Part shown: positions 25,727 through 34,139 of the stretch, one piece after another | Layout: the number at the start of each line of letters is the position of its first letter | Numbering within the stretch: the stretch's first letter is position 1 | DNA from: Planctomycetaceae bacterium | GTDB taxonomy: Bacteria > Planctomycetota > Phycisphaerae > Sedimentisphaerales > UBA12454 | Direction of reading: 5' to 3' | DNA: 64,000 bases | Assembly (NCBI GenBank): GCA_021371795.1 | Contig: JAJFVK010000008.1 | Coordinates: forward strand, 62,001-126,000 | Position numbers and translations under genes: made by a program | Notes under the pieces: generated by a model | The model's input: only the letters and a program-made list of their open reading frames with translations | Told to the model about the DNA's origin: nothing | The model's database searches: none

Positions 25727-26725
25727 TTTAACTGCTTTCTTTAGGACATAATATTGAGGTTTCATTCCACGGATAGTTACATCTCCGCTTAGCCATGGGT
25801 AGAAAAGATATGTTTCGTCATTTATTAATTTTATGCAGTACATAGCTTTTGTTTTTTTGTCACAGGTATATATCCAGTCTTTTTTCCATAAGTCGCTTGA
25901 CGAAGTGGTACCATCGGGATTAAAGCTAATGTCCTTTAGAAATAAACTGCCTTTCCATTGAGTATTACCGAGTTTAAAATCGTTGACCTCGCTGACGAAA
26001 TCCACGCTTTGCCAATAGCCGATAAGATTGCTGTCAGATTCGCTTGCAGTAAGGGGACGCGGTGAATTACCCATCACAGTATTCATCCCCAGTGTACTGC
26101 CGAACAAAATAACAATAAGTATTTTTGAAGTAATCTCTGCCAAAATCAAACTAATAATAAAAGTTACTGCCGCTTTTAAGCCTTTGAAATTACAGGAAAC
26201 AGCGTATGCCCTGTACATCAAAACTACCATCCAGACTATCATTATGATGCTGATTAGTAATGCAGCAGAAAAGATGGCCGCATCGGCGGGATTTAAAACT
26301 GCTGCTTCGTTGTTTTGTCCAAGTTTAGACAGGAGATATTCGCCGAATCTGCGATTTGCGTCCGGCAGCATAACCAGTGTTGTCAACAGTGCAGGCCATC
26401 GGGATAGTGCTTGAGTGCCCAGCACATCAATAAATCGCCACTGTACTTTTGAAACAATTAAAGCTGATAGAACCAAAAACAACACCATACACAACCAGTC
26501 AATTATGCTTTCCGCGAAGAATAACCATACTGGTGCTTTCAGGCCGGTGTGAACATCAAGAACGCCGTCAAAATGCGTATTGCTCAACGCTCCTATATAT
26601 GCAGTTGTCAGAATAACTATGATTCCCAGCAGTAAGGCTTTTCCGCCGGCAATAAACTGAAACGGATTAAACAGCCATTGCCTTAAACTTCTGTTTTGTG
26701 AAAGATTTAATGTTTTATTTTCCAT
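25724..26725 (-). CDS. Multi-pass membrane protein with WxSVDFV lipocalin-like C-terminal module
   Basis: About 333 residues. The first two thirds hold five or six membrane helices in Yip1-like arrangement (LNPFQFIAGG-type start, here FNPFQFIAGGKALLL). The last 110 residues are a soluble module: YWQSVDFVSEVNDF, WKGSLFLKDISFNPDGT, TYLFYPWLSGDVTIRGMKPQYYVLKK. The same module occurs inside the giant M56 protein at 4657. It overlaps the preceding DUF2089 gene by 11 bases, and AAGGTG before the ATG at 26725 fixes the start. It is the last gene of a four-gene operon. Confidence 0.75.
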   Translation of the reverse strand: MENKTLNLSQNRSLRQWLFNPFQFIAGGKALLLGIIVILTTAYIGALSNTHFDGVLDVHTGLKAPVWLFFAESIIDWLCMVLFLVLSALIVSKVQWRFIDVLGTQALSRWPALLTTLVMLPDANRRFGEYLLSKLGQNNEAAVLNPADAAIFSAALLISIIMIVWMVVLMYRAYAVSCNFKGLKAAVTFIISLILAEITSKILIVILFGSTLGMNTVMGNSPRPLTASESDSNLIGYWQSVDFVSEVNDFKLGNTQWKGSLFLKDISFNPDGTTSSSDLWKKDWIYTCDKKTKAMYCIKLINDETYLFYPWLSGDVTIRGMKPQYYVLKKAVK

Positions 26726-27005
26726 TGTTATCACCTTTATTGGCTGAATTTTTTATATGCTCGATAATACCGTCGAGATAATTTCTAACCGTGGGGTAAC
26801 TCAAGTTTTGCAGGTTAGCCATTTCTTTCAGTGACCCGCTGCATTTTACAAATTGCAGAATAAACTCCTGTTCTTCAATTGTCATTTTCGCCAAAGGCGG
26901 CAGTTCAAAAGAACCTTCGATTTCGGTATCGCATTTCTGGCACGACAATCTTTTGATATTGAGTGGACTTTCGCACGCCGGACATATTGATGGTAGTTTT
27001 TTCAT
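26715..27005 (-). CDS. DUF2089-type protein: zinc ribbon plus helix-turn-helix
   Basis: 96 residues. An N-terminal zinc ribbon has CPACESPL and CQKC (C-x2-C...C-x2-C). The remainder, with EEQEFILQFVKCSGSLKEMA then LQNLSYPTVRNYLDGII, is a predicted helix-turn-helix as in DUF2089 proteins. Such proteins are likely transcriptional regulators. In this operon it probably controls the membrane proteins on either side; this is inference from position. Confidence 0.8.
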   Translation of the reverse strand: MKKLPSICPACESPLNIKRLSCQKCDTEIEGSFELPPLAKMTIEEQEFILQFVKCSGSLKEMANLQNLSYPTVRNYLDGIIEHIKNSANKGDNNGK

Positions 27006-27009
27006 TTTT

Positions 27010-27513
27010 TCACTTTTTTATAGCTGAATTAATTGCTGCTGTAAGTTCTTCAGATTTTTGTGAACCGATAAGCAGTTTTTTTCCGTTTTTGAAAACAATC
27101 TGTAATCCTCTGTTGCCTTTCATATTATAGGCCTTGCCGTTTTTACCATATCGTATTCCCCATCCGCCGTATTCCGCTATTGGTTTGTACTCACAAGCGT
27201 AACATTCGTTAATATCTTCAAAAGGAAATTTTTTGAAATTTATGTGTAGTGGAAAAAAGCGAACATACAAACCGTTAGCACAGACTTTTGTCTCCAGTTT
27301 GCACATTCCTATTAATATGGATATTGAGAACGGAATAATTCCCGCTAAAGCAAGAATGATTACCATAGTTGGCTCAATAGGTTTGTTTTGCGAATGCAGA
27401 TAATGAATAACAAATATAATGGCGCCAATGAAAACAAATAAGTCTAACGAGAATATTAATCGTATCCATTTACTTGGTTTTTGTTCTTCACTGAAAATTT
27501 CTGTTTCAATCAT
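27010..27513 (-). CDS. Two-helix membrane protein with PH-like domain (DUF6141-like)
   Basis: 167 residues. Two adjacent membrane helices (about 18-40 and 46-68) precede a domain with an LYVRFFPLHINFKKFPFEDI segment and a GGWGIRYGKNGKAYNMKGNR segment ending in LLIGSQKSEEL, the pattern of bacterial PH-like domains that sense or bind membranes. The family name is tentative. The ATG at 27513 is used; the longer reading upstream overlaps the SdpI gene in another frame. Confidence 0.65.
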   Translation of the reverse strand: MIETEIFSEEQKPSKWIRLIFSLDLFVFIGAIIFVIHYLHSQNKPIEPTMVIILALAGIIPFSISILIGMCKLETKVCANGLYVRFFPLHINFKKFPFEDINECYACEYKPIAEYGGWGIRYGKNGKAYNMKGNRGLQIVFKNGKKLLIGSQKSEELTAAINSAIKK

Positions 27514-27527
27514 GATATTTTCCTGAA

Positions 27528-27866
27528 TTATAGTTTCCAAAGATAAAGAAAAGAAGCGAGGATTACAATTAGTGTTCCACCGGTGAGAAAAAACAGGTTT
27601 CCTGTGATTATATAAAAAGGGTCCGATGTTTTTAATATTACAAGAACAATATTGTAAATAATTTGTATGCAGCCCATGACGATGAAAGCTTTCGCCATAT
27701 ATTTGTTTGCTTTGAACCAAATTTCGCGATTGTCCAAAGTTTTTTCTACTCTAAATCCATACCATTGATTCGGCCCAATTTTTTCCAATAAGAGCGGAAT
27801 TGAAATGGCGACAAAGATCAAATCACAAACAACAAAAAAGAAAATTGATAGTAATATTTCAGACAT
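27528..27866 (-). CDS. SdpI-family membrane protein
   Basis: 112 residues with three to four membrane helices. The SdpI family signature is present: PNQWYGFRVEKTLDNREIWF followed by KANKYMAKAF. SdpI of Bacillus is an immunity protein that also sequesters its repressor at the membrane. Here it is the first gene of an operon with a DUF2089 regulator, which suggests a membrane-stress or immunity unit, but no toxin gene is visible. Confidence 0.8.
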   Translation of the reverse strand: MSEILLSIFFFVVCDLIFVAISIPLLLEKIGPNQWYGFRVEKTLDNREIWFKANKYMAKAFIVMGCIQIIYNIVLVILKTSDPFYIITGNLFFLTGGTLIVILASFLYLWKL

Positions 27867-27966
27867 TTTTACTATTTCCGGATAATTTTATAGAAATAAT
27901 ACAATATAAATGAATAAAATCAATATAAAAATCAATAATATTGATATTTTAATAAATAAAAACAAA

Positions 27967-27992
27967 TAAATGATTCCTGGCACCATTTTTTT
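27967..27992. repeat. REP-like element upstream of the RAYT gene
   Basis: AAATGATTCCTGGCACCATTTTTTT shares the TGAnTCCTGGCACC core with copies at 28694-28715 and, inverted, 28795-28822. Confidence 0.75.
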
Positions 27993-28029
27993 TGTTGCAT
28001 TTTAAAGTGCAGCTGTTAGTATGTGTTTT

Positions 28030-28728
28030 ATGGCAAGACCATTAAGAAGAACGCCGGCAGGTTACGCGTACCATGTTTTCAACAGGGCTAATGCTCGTGT
28101 CCCCATTTTCGTTGACGAAAAAGATTATGCCTGCTTCGAAAAACTCATCGTAGAAGCTGTTGAAAAATTTGATATGCGAGTGTGTACATATTGCATAATG
28201 CCGAATCATTGGCATCTTGTGCTGTGGCCTAAAGAAAACGATTCGCTTTCGGAATTTGTCGGCTGGCTTACTATGACACATACAAAGAGATGGCATAAAG
28301 ACCATCAGACCAATGGATACGGACATTTATATCAGGGGCGTTTCAAAGCATTTCCGGTTCAGAATGATTCGCACTTTTTAACACTGTGCAGATATGTCGA
28401 GCGTAATCCTGTGAACAGTGGTCTTGTAGGGAACGCACAGGATTGGAGATGGTCTGCGATGTGGCATCGTTGCAATGGTGGCAAAAGCAATATGTTACCG
28501 TATTCTGACTGGCCGGTAATTATTCCGGATGGTTGGCTGGGTTTAGTAAATCAAAGTCTTAGCGAAAAAGAGGTTTTAGAGATTCGGCGATGTTTTGATC
28601 GCAGCCGGCCTTTTGGTGAAATTGCCTGGATGCAAAAGACGGCTTCTTCACTTGGTTTGGAATCTGCTATCCAGCCTAAGGGCAGACCTAAAAAAATGAC
28701 TCCTGGCACCGTTTCTGTCCGCAGATAA
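28030..28728 (+). CDS. REP-associated tyrosine transposase (RAYT)
   Basis: About 232 residues of the Y1 transposase family: N-terminal GYAYHVFNRANAR, the IMPNHWHLVLWP motif carrying the HUH metal-binding histidines, and LCRYVERNPVNSGLV, in which the Tyr of the RYVERNP segment is a candidate nucleophile. RAYTs are usually single-copy domesticated relatives of IS200 that act on REP hairpins. The gene is flanked by TGACTCCTGGCACC elements, one of which encodes its own C-terminal MTPGTV segment, so it presumably acts on these. The ATG at 28030 is chosen for the conserved MARPLRR start. Confidence 0.92.
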   Translation: MARPLRRTPAGYAYHVFNRANARVPIFVDEKDYACFEKLIVEAVEKFDMRVCTYCIMPNHWHLVLWPKENDSLSEFVGWLTMTHTKRWHKDHQTNGYGHLYQGRFKAFPVQNDSHFLTLCRYVERNPVNSGLVGNAQDWRWSAMWHRCNGGKSNMLPYSDWPVIIPDGWLGLVNQSLSEKEVLEIRRCFDRSRPFGEIAWMQKTASSLGLESAIQPKGRPKKMTPGTVSVRR

Positions 28729-28822
28729 TACTTCCCATAAATTTATTTGCCTGTCAGTCTGACAGGCAAACTGCTATTTTGCCATTGTTTTTTTAAAAAA
28801 ACGGTGCCAGGAGTCATTTATC
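28694..28822. repeat. Inverted pair of REP-like elements around a perfect palindrome
   Basis: A direct copy AAATGACTCCTGGCACCG (28694-28711) lies in the 3' end of the RAYT gene and an inverted copy CGGTGCCAGGAGTCATTT (28802-28819) follows. Between them, 28746-28770 is a perfect palindrome of 12-base arms TTTGCCTGTCAG/CTGACAGGCAAA with a single-base centre. Together they resemble a REP doublet with an internal hairpin. Confidence 0.75.
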
Positions 28823-28913
28823 TCGTTGTGAATAAATAACTTACAGCTCGAAAATTCATTTGTCTGCCAATGGCACATTATTTGCATCATTAAGATATAG
28901 GATTGGATATTCT

Positions 28914-29312
28914 ATGACCATAGATAGCGTTAAAGTGTTGCTCAACGGTTTCGACTGGGCTTGGCCGCAGGCGGTCAGGCAGATTTTCGAGAACCGAAGC
29001 GTTGAATTACTAATGGTAAAGCGACCCGATGAGGCACTCAATGTTCTTCAGCATCGCAGAGTCCACACCGCTATCGTAGATATGGATTCCAAAACGCTCA
29101 ACGGCTTGAGTATGATAAAAATTATTCGCAGCAGTTTTCCGACTCTGCCGTGCATTTTGCTCGCAGACGAAGCCGAAGACAAACTGCTGGCCGCCGCGCT
29201 GGAACTTGATGTGTTCAGCGTTATGAACAAGCCGGTGGATATAGATTTGCTTCAAAGTCAGTTAAATCGTCTTTTTGTAAAACGATATGATAATTACTTG
29301 TTTAATAGTTGA
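28914..29312 (+). CDS. Stand-alone response-regulator receiver domain protein
   Basis: About 132 residues, one receiver domain and no output domain. The phospho-acceptor is the first Asp of AIVDMDS, and the conserved Lys is in VMNKPVD. The N-terminal acidic pair is weak: VKVLLNGFDWAW replaces the usual DD. The gene directly precedes groES with 12 bases between, so it appears co-transcribed with the chaperonin genes. No histidine kinase is nearby. It may be a divergent or phosphorylation-independent receiver. An ATG at 28914 is used. Confidence 0.75.
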   Translation: MTIDSVKVLLNGFDWAWPQAVRQIFENRSVELLMVKRPDEALNVLQHRRVHTAIVDMDSKTLNGLSMIKIIRSSFPTLPCILLADEAEDKLLAAALELDVFSVMNKPVDIDLLQSQLNRLFVKRYDNYLFNS

Positions 29313-29324
29313 AAGGAAACAGGA

Positions 29325-29615
29325 ATGAAAATCAGACCATTAGCCGCAAAGGTGCTTGTCGAACGCATCGAGGCTGAAAGTAAAACCGCCGGCGGTATCG
29401 TATTGCCGGATTCAGCAAAAGAAAAACCACAAAGAGGAAAAATCGTTAGCGTTGGCGAAGGCAAAATGCTTGACGATGGCTCACGCAGCGAAATGCAGGT
29501 GAAGAAAGGCGATGAAGTGCTCTTCACAAGTTATGCCGGCTCGGAAATCAAACTCGACGGCAAAGAGTACCTCATTATGGAAGAAACAGAAATTATGGCA
29601 GTTGTTGAAAAATAA
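29325..29615 (+). CDS. groES: Co-chaperonin GroES
   Basis: 96 residues with MKIRPLAAKVLVERIEAESK, the mobile loop segment KTAGGIVLPDSAKEKPQ, and VLFTSYAGSEIKLDGKEYLIMEE. GroES caps the GroEL cavity during ATP-dependent folding. GAAAGGA precedes the ATG. It is followed by groEL after 39 bases. No CIRCE inverted repeat (TTAGCACTC...) is visible upstream of either gene. Confidence 0.97.
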   Translation: MKIRPLAAKVLVERIEAESKTAGGIVLPDSAKEKPQRGKIVSVGEGKMLDDGSRSEMQVKKGDEVLFTSYAGSEIKLDGKEYLIMEETEIMAVVEK

Positions 29616-29654
29616 CCGCAAAGCAAAAAAGAATTAGAAATAGGAGTAATACAA

Positions 29655-31283
29655 ATGGCAGCAAAAAAAATAGCATACAATACCGAGGCTCGCGAAGCCA
29701 TCCGTCAGGGCATTAGAAAACTTGCCGCTGCGGTTAAGGTTACGCTTGGTCCCTGCGGAAGAAACGTAGTCCTCGAAAAATCTTACGGCTCACCAACCGT
29801 TACAAAAGACGGCGTGTCAGTCGCGAAGGAAATCGAGCTTGAAGATTCTTATGAGAATATGGGCGCACAGATGGTTAAGGAAGTCGCAAGCAAGACAAGT
29901 TCAGTCGCAGGCGACGGCACAACCACAGCGACAATTCTCGCAGAAGCGATTTTCGAAGAAGGCCTGAAAAATATCACAGCCGGCGCAAATCCGATGCAGG
30001 TTAAACGCGGCATTGATTTGGCTGTTGAGAAAATCATCGATGAACTCAAGAAGATGAGCATAAAGGTCGAATCCAGCAAACAGGTTGAACAGGTCGCTAC
30101 CTGCTCGGCAAATCACGATGCCACAATAGGCAAGACGATGGCACAGGCAATGGAAAAGGTCGGCAAAGACGGCGTTATCACCGTTGAAGAAGGCCAGAGC
30201 CTTGAGACAGTTGTCGAACTCGTCGAAGGTATGCAGTTCGATAAAGGTTATGTCAGTCCGCACTTTGTCAATCACTACGACGATATGACCTGCGTTCTCG
30301 AAAAACCGTACATCCTGATTAACGAAAAGAAAATCACTTCGATTAAATCGCTCGTTCCGCTTCTTGAGAAAGTCGCAAAAGCCGGCCGTCCTCTGCTGAT
30401 AATCGCGGAAGACATTGAAGGCGAAGCGCTCGCTACATTAGTCGTAAACAAACTCCGCGGCATTCTCCAGTGCGCAGCGGTTAAAGCTCCGGGCTTCGGC
30501 GACAGACGCAAAGCAATGCTCGGCGATATCGGCGTTCTCACAGGCGGCGAACCGATTTTTGAAGATCTCGGCATCGACCTCGAGCACATCGAGCTTTCAC
30601 AACTCGGCCAGGCCAAACGCGTTACAATCGACAAGGAAAACACAACCATCGTCGAAGGCGCAGGCAGCACGGGCGAAATCAAAGGCAGAATCGAACAGAT
30701 TAGACGCGAAATCGAAACCACAACAAGTGATTATGATATCGAAAAGCTTCAGGAAAGACTTGCGAAACTTTCAGGCGGCGTAGCGCAGATTAACGTTGGC
30801 GCTGCGACAGAAGCTGAAATGAAAGAGAAAAAAGCACGTGTTGAAGACGCGCTTCACGCATGCAGAGCGGCCGTTGAAGAAGGCATCCTCCCAGGCGGCG
30901 GCGTTTCAATGCTCCGTGCTTTGAAAGCTCTCGATAAGGTAAAAGCGAAAGACGATGAAAAGATTGGCATTGACATTGTACGACGTGCAGTTGTCGCTCC
31001 GATTAAGCAAATCGCCTTGAATGCAGGCCTTGACGGCTCTATCATCGCGCAGAAAGTTATGGAAAGCACAGAACCGAATTTCGGTTATGATGCCATGAGA
31101 AAAGAATACGGCAATATGATTGAGTTCGGCGTTATTGTTCCGACAAAAGTCGAACGTACCGCTTTACAGAATGGTGCTTCAATCGCATCGCTGCTTCTCA
31201 CAACAGACGCTATCGTCAGTGAAATTGCTGAAAAGAAGGAAAATCCTCCAACAATGCCACAGCACGGCGGCGGAATGTACTAA
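29655..31283 (+). CDS. groEL: Chaperonin GroEL
   Basis: 542 residues, full length. It starts [19 protein letters not shown] and contains [33 protein letters not shown] and the [15 protein letters not shown] segment, and ends with a short PQHGGGMY tail that keeps the GGM motif. It assembles a 14-mer that folds proteins with GroES. GGAG precedes the ATG. The codon use is more GC-rich than in neighbouring genes, as expected for high expression. Confidence 0.98.
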   Translation: MAAKKIAYNTEAREAIRQGIRKLAAAVKVTLGPCGRNVVLEKSYGSPTVTKDGVSVAKEIELEDSYENMGAQMVKEVASKTSSVAGDGTTTATILAEAIFEEGLKNITAGANPMQVKRGIDLAVEKIIDELKKMSIKVESSKQVEQVATCSANHDATIGKTMAQAMEKVGKDGVITVEEGQSLETVVELVEGMQFDKGYVSPHFVNHYDDMTCVLEKPYILINEKKITSIKSLVPLLEKVAKAGRPLLIIAEDIEGEALATLVVNKLRGILQCAAVKAPGFGDRRKAMLGDIGVLTGGEPIFEDLGIDLEHIELSQLGQAKRVTIDKENTTIVEGAGSTGEIKGRIEQIRREIETTTSDYDIEKLQERLAKLSGGVAQINVGAATEAEMKEKKARVEDALHACRAAVEEGILPGGGVSMLRALKALDKVKAKDDEKIGIDIVRRAVVAPIKQIALNAGLDGSIIAQKVMESTEPNFGYDAMRKEYGNMIEFGVIVPTKVERTALQNGASIASLLLTTDAIVSEIAEKKENPPTMPQHGGGMY

Positions 31284-31310
31284 CTAAATGCAAAATTTAA
31301 AATTTTGGAG

Positions 31311-31345
31311 TCCCGCACCTGTTTCAAAGCAGGTGCGGGATATAT
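31311..31345 (+). terminator. Terminator hairpin after groEL
   Basis: A perfect 11-base stem TCCCGCACCTG/CAGGTGCGGGA with an 8-base loop lies 28 bases after the stop. The U-tract (TATATTT) is weak. Confidence 0.65.
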
Positions 31346-31385
31346 TTATCTCTGTGTTCTCTGTGAACTCTGTGGCTAAATAAAA
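31346..31385. repeat. CTCTGTG-type short-period intergenic repeat
   Basis: TCTCTGTGTTCTCTGTGAACTCTGTGGCTAAAT contains three CTCTGTG units about 9-10 bases apart. Related copies are at 31690-31701 and 31784-31818. Confidence 0.6.
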
Positions 31386-31403
31386 TAAAACTCGGTGGTT
31401 ATT

Positions 31404-31682
31404 ATGTTATTTAATTTTTATTCCAATTCGTTTAGCGGCATTTCAAAAAGTTTCGCCAAAGGTCTTTTCGTTACCGGCCTTTTGATTTTTGGTTTTGGTA
31501 TATTAGTTTGGGTTTTCAAGGAAGTGCTTGCTATTATAGCCGCCGCGATTTTTATGGTTGTTGGCGTTAGCTGTTGTTTGAAAGCAATCAGAATGTATTA
31601 TCTGGCGTGGAAATTCGGCAAAAACAATAACGCCGACAATAACGCCGGCCGCAGCGACAACGTCAAAATCCACATCGAATAA
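31404..31682 (+). CDS. Small two-helix membrane protein of unknown function
   Basis: 92 residues with two membrane helices (LFVTGLLIFGFGILVWVF and VLAIIAAAIFMVVGVSCCL) and an Asn-rich C-terminus. I do not recognise the family. A GTG at 31395 could extend it by three residues. It lies between groEL and the glutamine amidotransferase gene, framed by CTCTGTG repeats. Confidence 0.55.
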   Translation: MLFNFYSNSFSGISKSFAKGLFVTGLLIFGFGILVWVFKEVLAIIAAAIFMVVGVSCCLKAIRMYYLAWKFGKNNNADNNAGRSDNVKIHIE

Positions 31683-31689
31683 TTTTTAT

Positions 31690-31818
31690 ATTTTTTCTCT
31701 GTGTCCACTACTGAAGCGAAGCGAAAGCCCCCGAATCTTCAGGTTTTTTTCTGCCTTGTAAAGGAAAAAAACAGAGGGGGTGTTCTCTGTGGCTATATAA
31801 AAATGTAAACTCTGTGGC
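31690..31818. repeat. CTCTGTG repeat interrupted by an inverted-repeat segment
   Basis: Two CTCTGTG stretches (31690-31701 and 31784-31818) flank about 80 bases that contain an imperfect dyad: CCCCC-TTTTTTT-CCTT against AAGG-AAAAAAA-GGGGG (roughly 31727-31779). It looks like a hairpin element sitting in the short-period repeat, but the boundaries are not certain. Confidence 0.45.
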
Positions 31819-31824
31819 AATTTT

Positions 31825-32523
31825 CTACATATTTGCTTTTTGAATTGTTTCTAAAATCTTCGTCATCACTTTATTAATCTTTTCAAACTTCCCTAAATCC
31901 GAAAACACCTGCTCGGCGTTTTGAATATATTTATCTTTCACAATCTCATCAGGAAAATTATCAAACAGGGCTTTCGCGTATTCATACGTTGTCTCCAGAT
32001 GAAATTGAAAACCGAAAACTCTGTTATTTATAACAAAGCCCTGATTTTTTGTCGCTTCGCTTGATGCCAGATGAACCGCACCTTTTGGCAAATCGAATGT
32101 GTCGCCGTGCCAGTGAAAAGCTTCCATTTTTTGTGAAAAGCAATTTGCCAGAATTGTATTTTGAGCATCTTTTGTCGGTATTAAATCGAACCAGCCGATT
32201 TCCTTATATTTATTGCGATAGATTTTCGCGCCCAGACTTGCCGCGATTAGTTGCGCACCGAGACATACGCCGATAACAACTTTTCCCGCATCGATTGCTT
32301 TTTTGATGAATTGTTTTTCTTCAGTCAGCCAGGGAAATTTTGCATCATCATTAGCGCTCATTGCGCCGCCCATAATAATGAGCCAGTCAAAGCTGTCGAT
32401 GCTCGGCAACGATTGGCCGAGATAAAATTGCGTTGATGCCGAAGGAATATTTTTTTGTTTAAAGTATTCCCCCATACTTCCCAAACCTTCAAACGGTAAA
32501 TGTTGTAACCAATGTATTCTCAT
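31825..32523 (-). CDS. Class I glutamine amidotransferase (GMP-synthase-like)
   Basis: 232 residues of the stand-alone GATase1 family. The nucleophile elbow GVCLGAQLIAASLG holds the catalytic Cys, and the VFGFQFHLETT segment holds the His and acidic partner. FDWLIIMGGAMSAND is the oxyanion region. Such proteins hydrolyse glutamine or gamma-glutamyl compounds; the substrate here is unknown because no synthase domain or partner gene adjoins it. The ATG at 32523 gives MRIHWLQHLPFEGLG, the usual start of the family. Confidence 0.88.
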   Translation of the reverse strand: MRIHWLQHLPFEGLGSMGEYFKQKNIPSASTQFYLGQSLPSIDSFDWLIIMGGAMSANDDAKFPWLTEEKQFIKKAIDAGKVVIGVCLGAQLIAASLGAKIYRNKYKEIGWFDLIPTKDAQNTILANCFSQKMEAFHWHGDTFDLPKGAVHLASSEATKNQGFVINNRVFGFQFHLETTYEYAKALFDNFPDEIVKDKYIQNAEQVFSDLGKFEKINKVMTKILETIQKANM

Positions 32524-32533
32524 AATAGTATAG

Positions 32534-32577
32534 CCCCGCCATCATTTTAATCCCCGCAGGGGACTATGGCGGGGGTT
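32534..32577. terminator. Nested palindrome, candidate terminator between two minus-strand genes
   Basis: An outer CCCCGCCAT/ATGGCGGGG pair encloses an inner CCCCGCAGGGG hairpin, followed on the plus strand by GTTTTA. It lies two bases from the stop codon at 32578. It could act as a terminator for the upstream kinase-like gene or be a palindromic repeat. Confidence 0.55.
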
Positions 32578-33300
32578 TTAACCTTTCAATATTTTCGCCA
32601 ATTTTTCCATCGCTATTTTCGCATCGCCAACCGGTTCAGCAAAAAAAGTTCCATCCGCGAGTCTATTCCAGTTTGGCGAACCTTCGCCGTCGCGGTTGAC
32701 GATTATGTGATTATAATTTTTTGATTCCGCGATTTCCGAAACTGAATCGTTGATGCGTTTTTTTACATCTTCCAAAAATTCCGCGTCAACCTTTCGCTTG
32801 TGAAACGCGATTCTGTTAAATTGTTTATCCGCCATAAGTGATTTTATAAAAATCTCACGCTTAAATCCGCATTTTTCAGCGAACAGGATTTCATCTTCGC
32901 TCGCCGGCGTTAGAAATACAGTTTCAATTTTAATATTTTTAAGATGCTTTGCCGTCAATAACCCCGGCACCATCGGATAATACATTTCCATCAGGATTGT
33001 GTGTTCGGGATAATTGACGATGAGGTCGAGATTAACCGCTTGTGTAAATCCGTGGCACTTGCCGACAACGAAATGCTCGTTCTTCGCAAGAGCGGCCAGT
33101 TCTTCTTCATTCCGCCAGCAGTCCGGATTGTCCCATACCTGCAATTCGTCCGGCCGTGGGATATTATGACGTGATGCCTTGCTCTTGATTACCGACAATT
33201 TTGTAAATTTTACATCAGGCCGGAATTGCTTTACTGCCGCCGTCAACGGCCCTTTGCCCGTGCAGCTTGGTCCGGATAACAAGATTAATCTTTTTCCCAT
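32578..33300 (-). CDS. Guanylate-kinase-like P-loop protein
   Basis: About 240 residues. The Walker A is LILLSGPSCTGKGPLTAAV, followed by KFTKLSVIKSKASR, a guanylate-kinase-like region, and a late NYNHIIVNRDGEGSPNW segment typical of Gmk folds. It differs enough from true Gmk (no SRPPR-type GMP-binding loop recognised) that the substrate is unclear. The ATG at 33300 is chosen; the TTG at 33336 would add residues before the P-loop. No Shine-Dalgarno is clear. Confidence 0.7.
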   Translation of the reverse strand: MGKRLILLSGPSCTGKGPLTAAVKQFRPDVKFTKLSVIKSKASRHNIPRPDELQVWDNPDCWRNEEELAALAKNEHFVVGKCHGFTQAVNLDLIVNYPEHTILMEMYYPMVPGLLTAKHLKNIKIETVFLTPASEDEILFAEKCGFKREIFIKSLMADKQFNRIAFHKRKVDAEFLEDVKKRINDSVSEIAESKNYNHIIVNRDGEGSPNWNRLADGTFFAEPVGDAKIAMEKLAKILKG

Positions 33301-33391
33301 TTGGTAATATTTATATACTTTGGGAAGAGTTGGCAATAAAAATATTTTAAGCCGGACAATCTATAGAAACAATTCCAATTAAAATTATTGC

Positions 33392-33991
33392 TTAATTAAG
33401 GTCGTCAAATTTTACATCGAATGTAGTTACGCTGATTTTCACTTCATCAGAGTTTAATACGCCATTTGGATCTTTGGGTAATGGCCTATTATGGCTAAGT
33501 GCTATCGTTTCATTCGGAGATAAAATTTTCACTTCACTTACCCAATCATTCGTACAGTCGATTAATTCGCCATTTTTATAATATTCAAAATTTACTCTTA
33601 AATTGCTTATGGTTTTGTCGGATTCATTTTTAAGCGAGTAAATTACTTTTTCTCCGTTTTGCCATTCGGATTTAACCTTTTTTATTCCGCTGATAATTAA
33701 TTTTGGTTTTGTATCGACAAAAATTTTGTCTTTATTTTCTTTTTGAGGGGTATTAGGTTTAAAGCCGTCAGAAAATCCATTGTGCATTTGAGTTGCAACC
33801 TCTTTGGCGAACTGCTGAATCGCCTTTGTCTTTTCCGCATCAGAGGCGCCATTCTCGATTATTTTGTTCAATTCTTCATAAGCAGCTCTGATTTCATTGG
33901 CAAGTCTTGGTTTCATTGTACCTGCAAAGACAAATAACGCTGATATAGCAAGGATAACAATTACGATTGGACTGTTAATATATTTCCACAT
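33392..33991 (-). CDS. Single-pass membrane protein with an exported beta domain
   Basis: 199 residues from the ATG at 33991, which follows AGGAG with good spacing. A short cytoplasmic start is followed by one membrane helix (IVIVILAISALFVFAG), a helical stretch (about 35-75), a Lys-rich linker, and a C-terminal domain with a SEWQNGEKVIYSLKNES segment and a LRVNFEYYKNGEL segment, which resembles an FxLYD-type or similar beta-sandwich. The function is unknown. It lies downstream of the small-RNA candidates on the same strand, so read-through past their terminators could reach it. Confidence 0.65.
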   Translation of the reverse strand: MWKYINSPIVIVILAISALFVFAGTMKPRLANEIRAAYEELNKIIENGASDAEKTKAIQQFAKEVATQMHNGFSDGFKPNTPQKENKDKIFVDTKPKLIISGIKKVKSEWQNGEKVIYSLKNESDKTISNLRVNFEYYKNGELIDCTNDWVSEVKILSPNETIALSHNRPLPKDPNGVLNSDEVKISVTTFDVKFDDLN

Positions 33992-34139
33992 TCTTTTGCT
34001 CCTGTGATTATTAATATTACGCTTAACACTTCTCTTCGCCAATTCTGCCGATATTTTAGTCCCGTGATATTAAATGCTTTGAGATTTTTTGGCAATAGAA
34101 ATGTCGTTCTAATACCGGCCGGCAGCATAATATCAGCGC

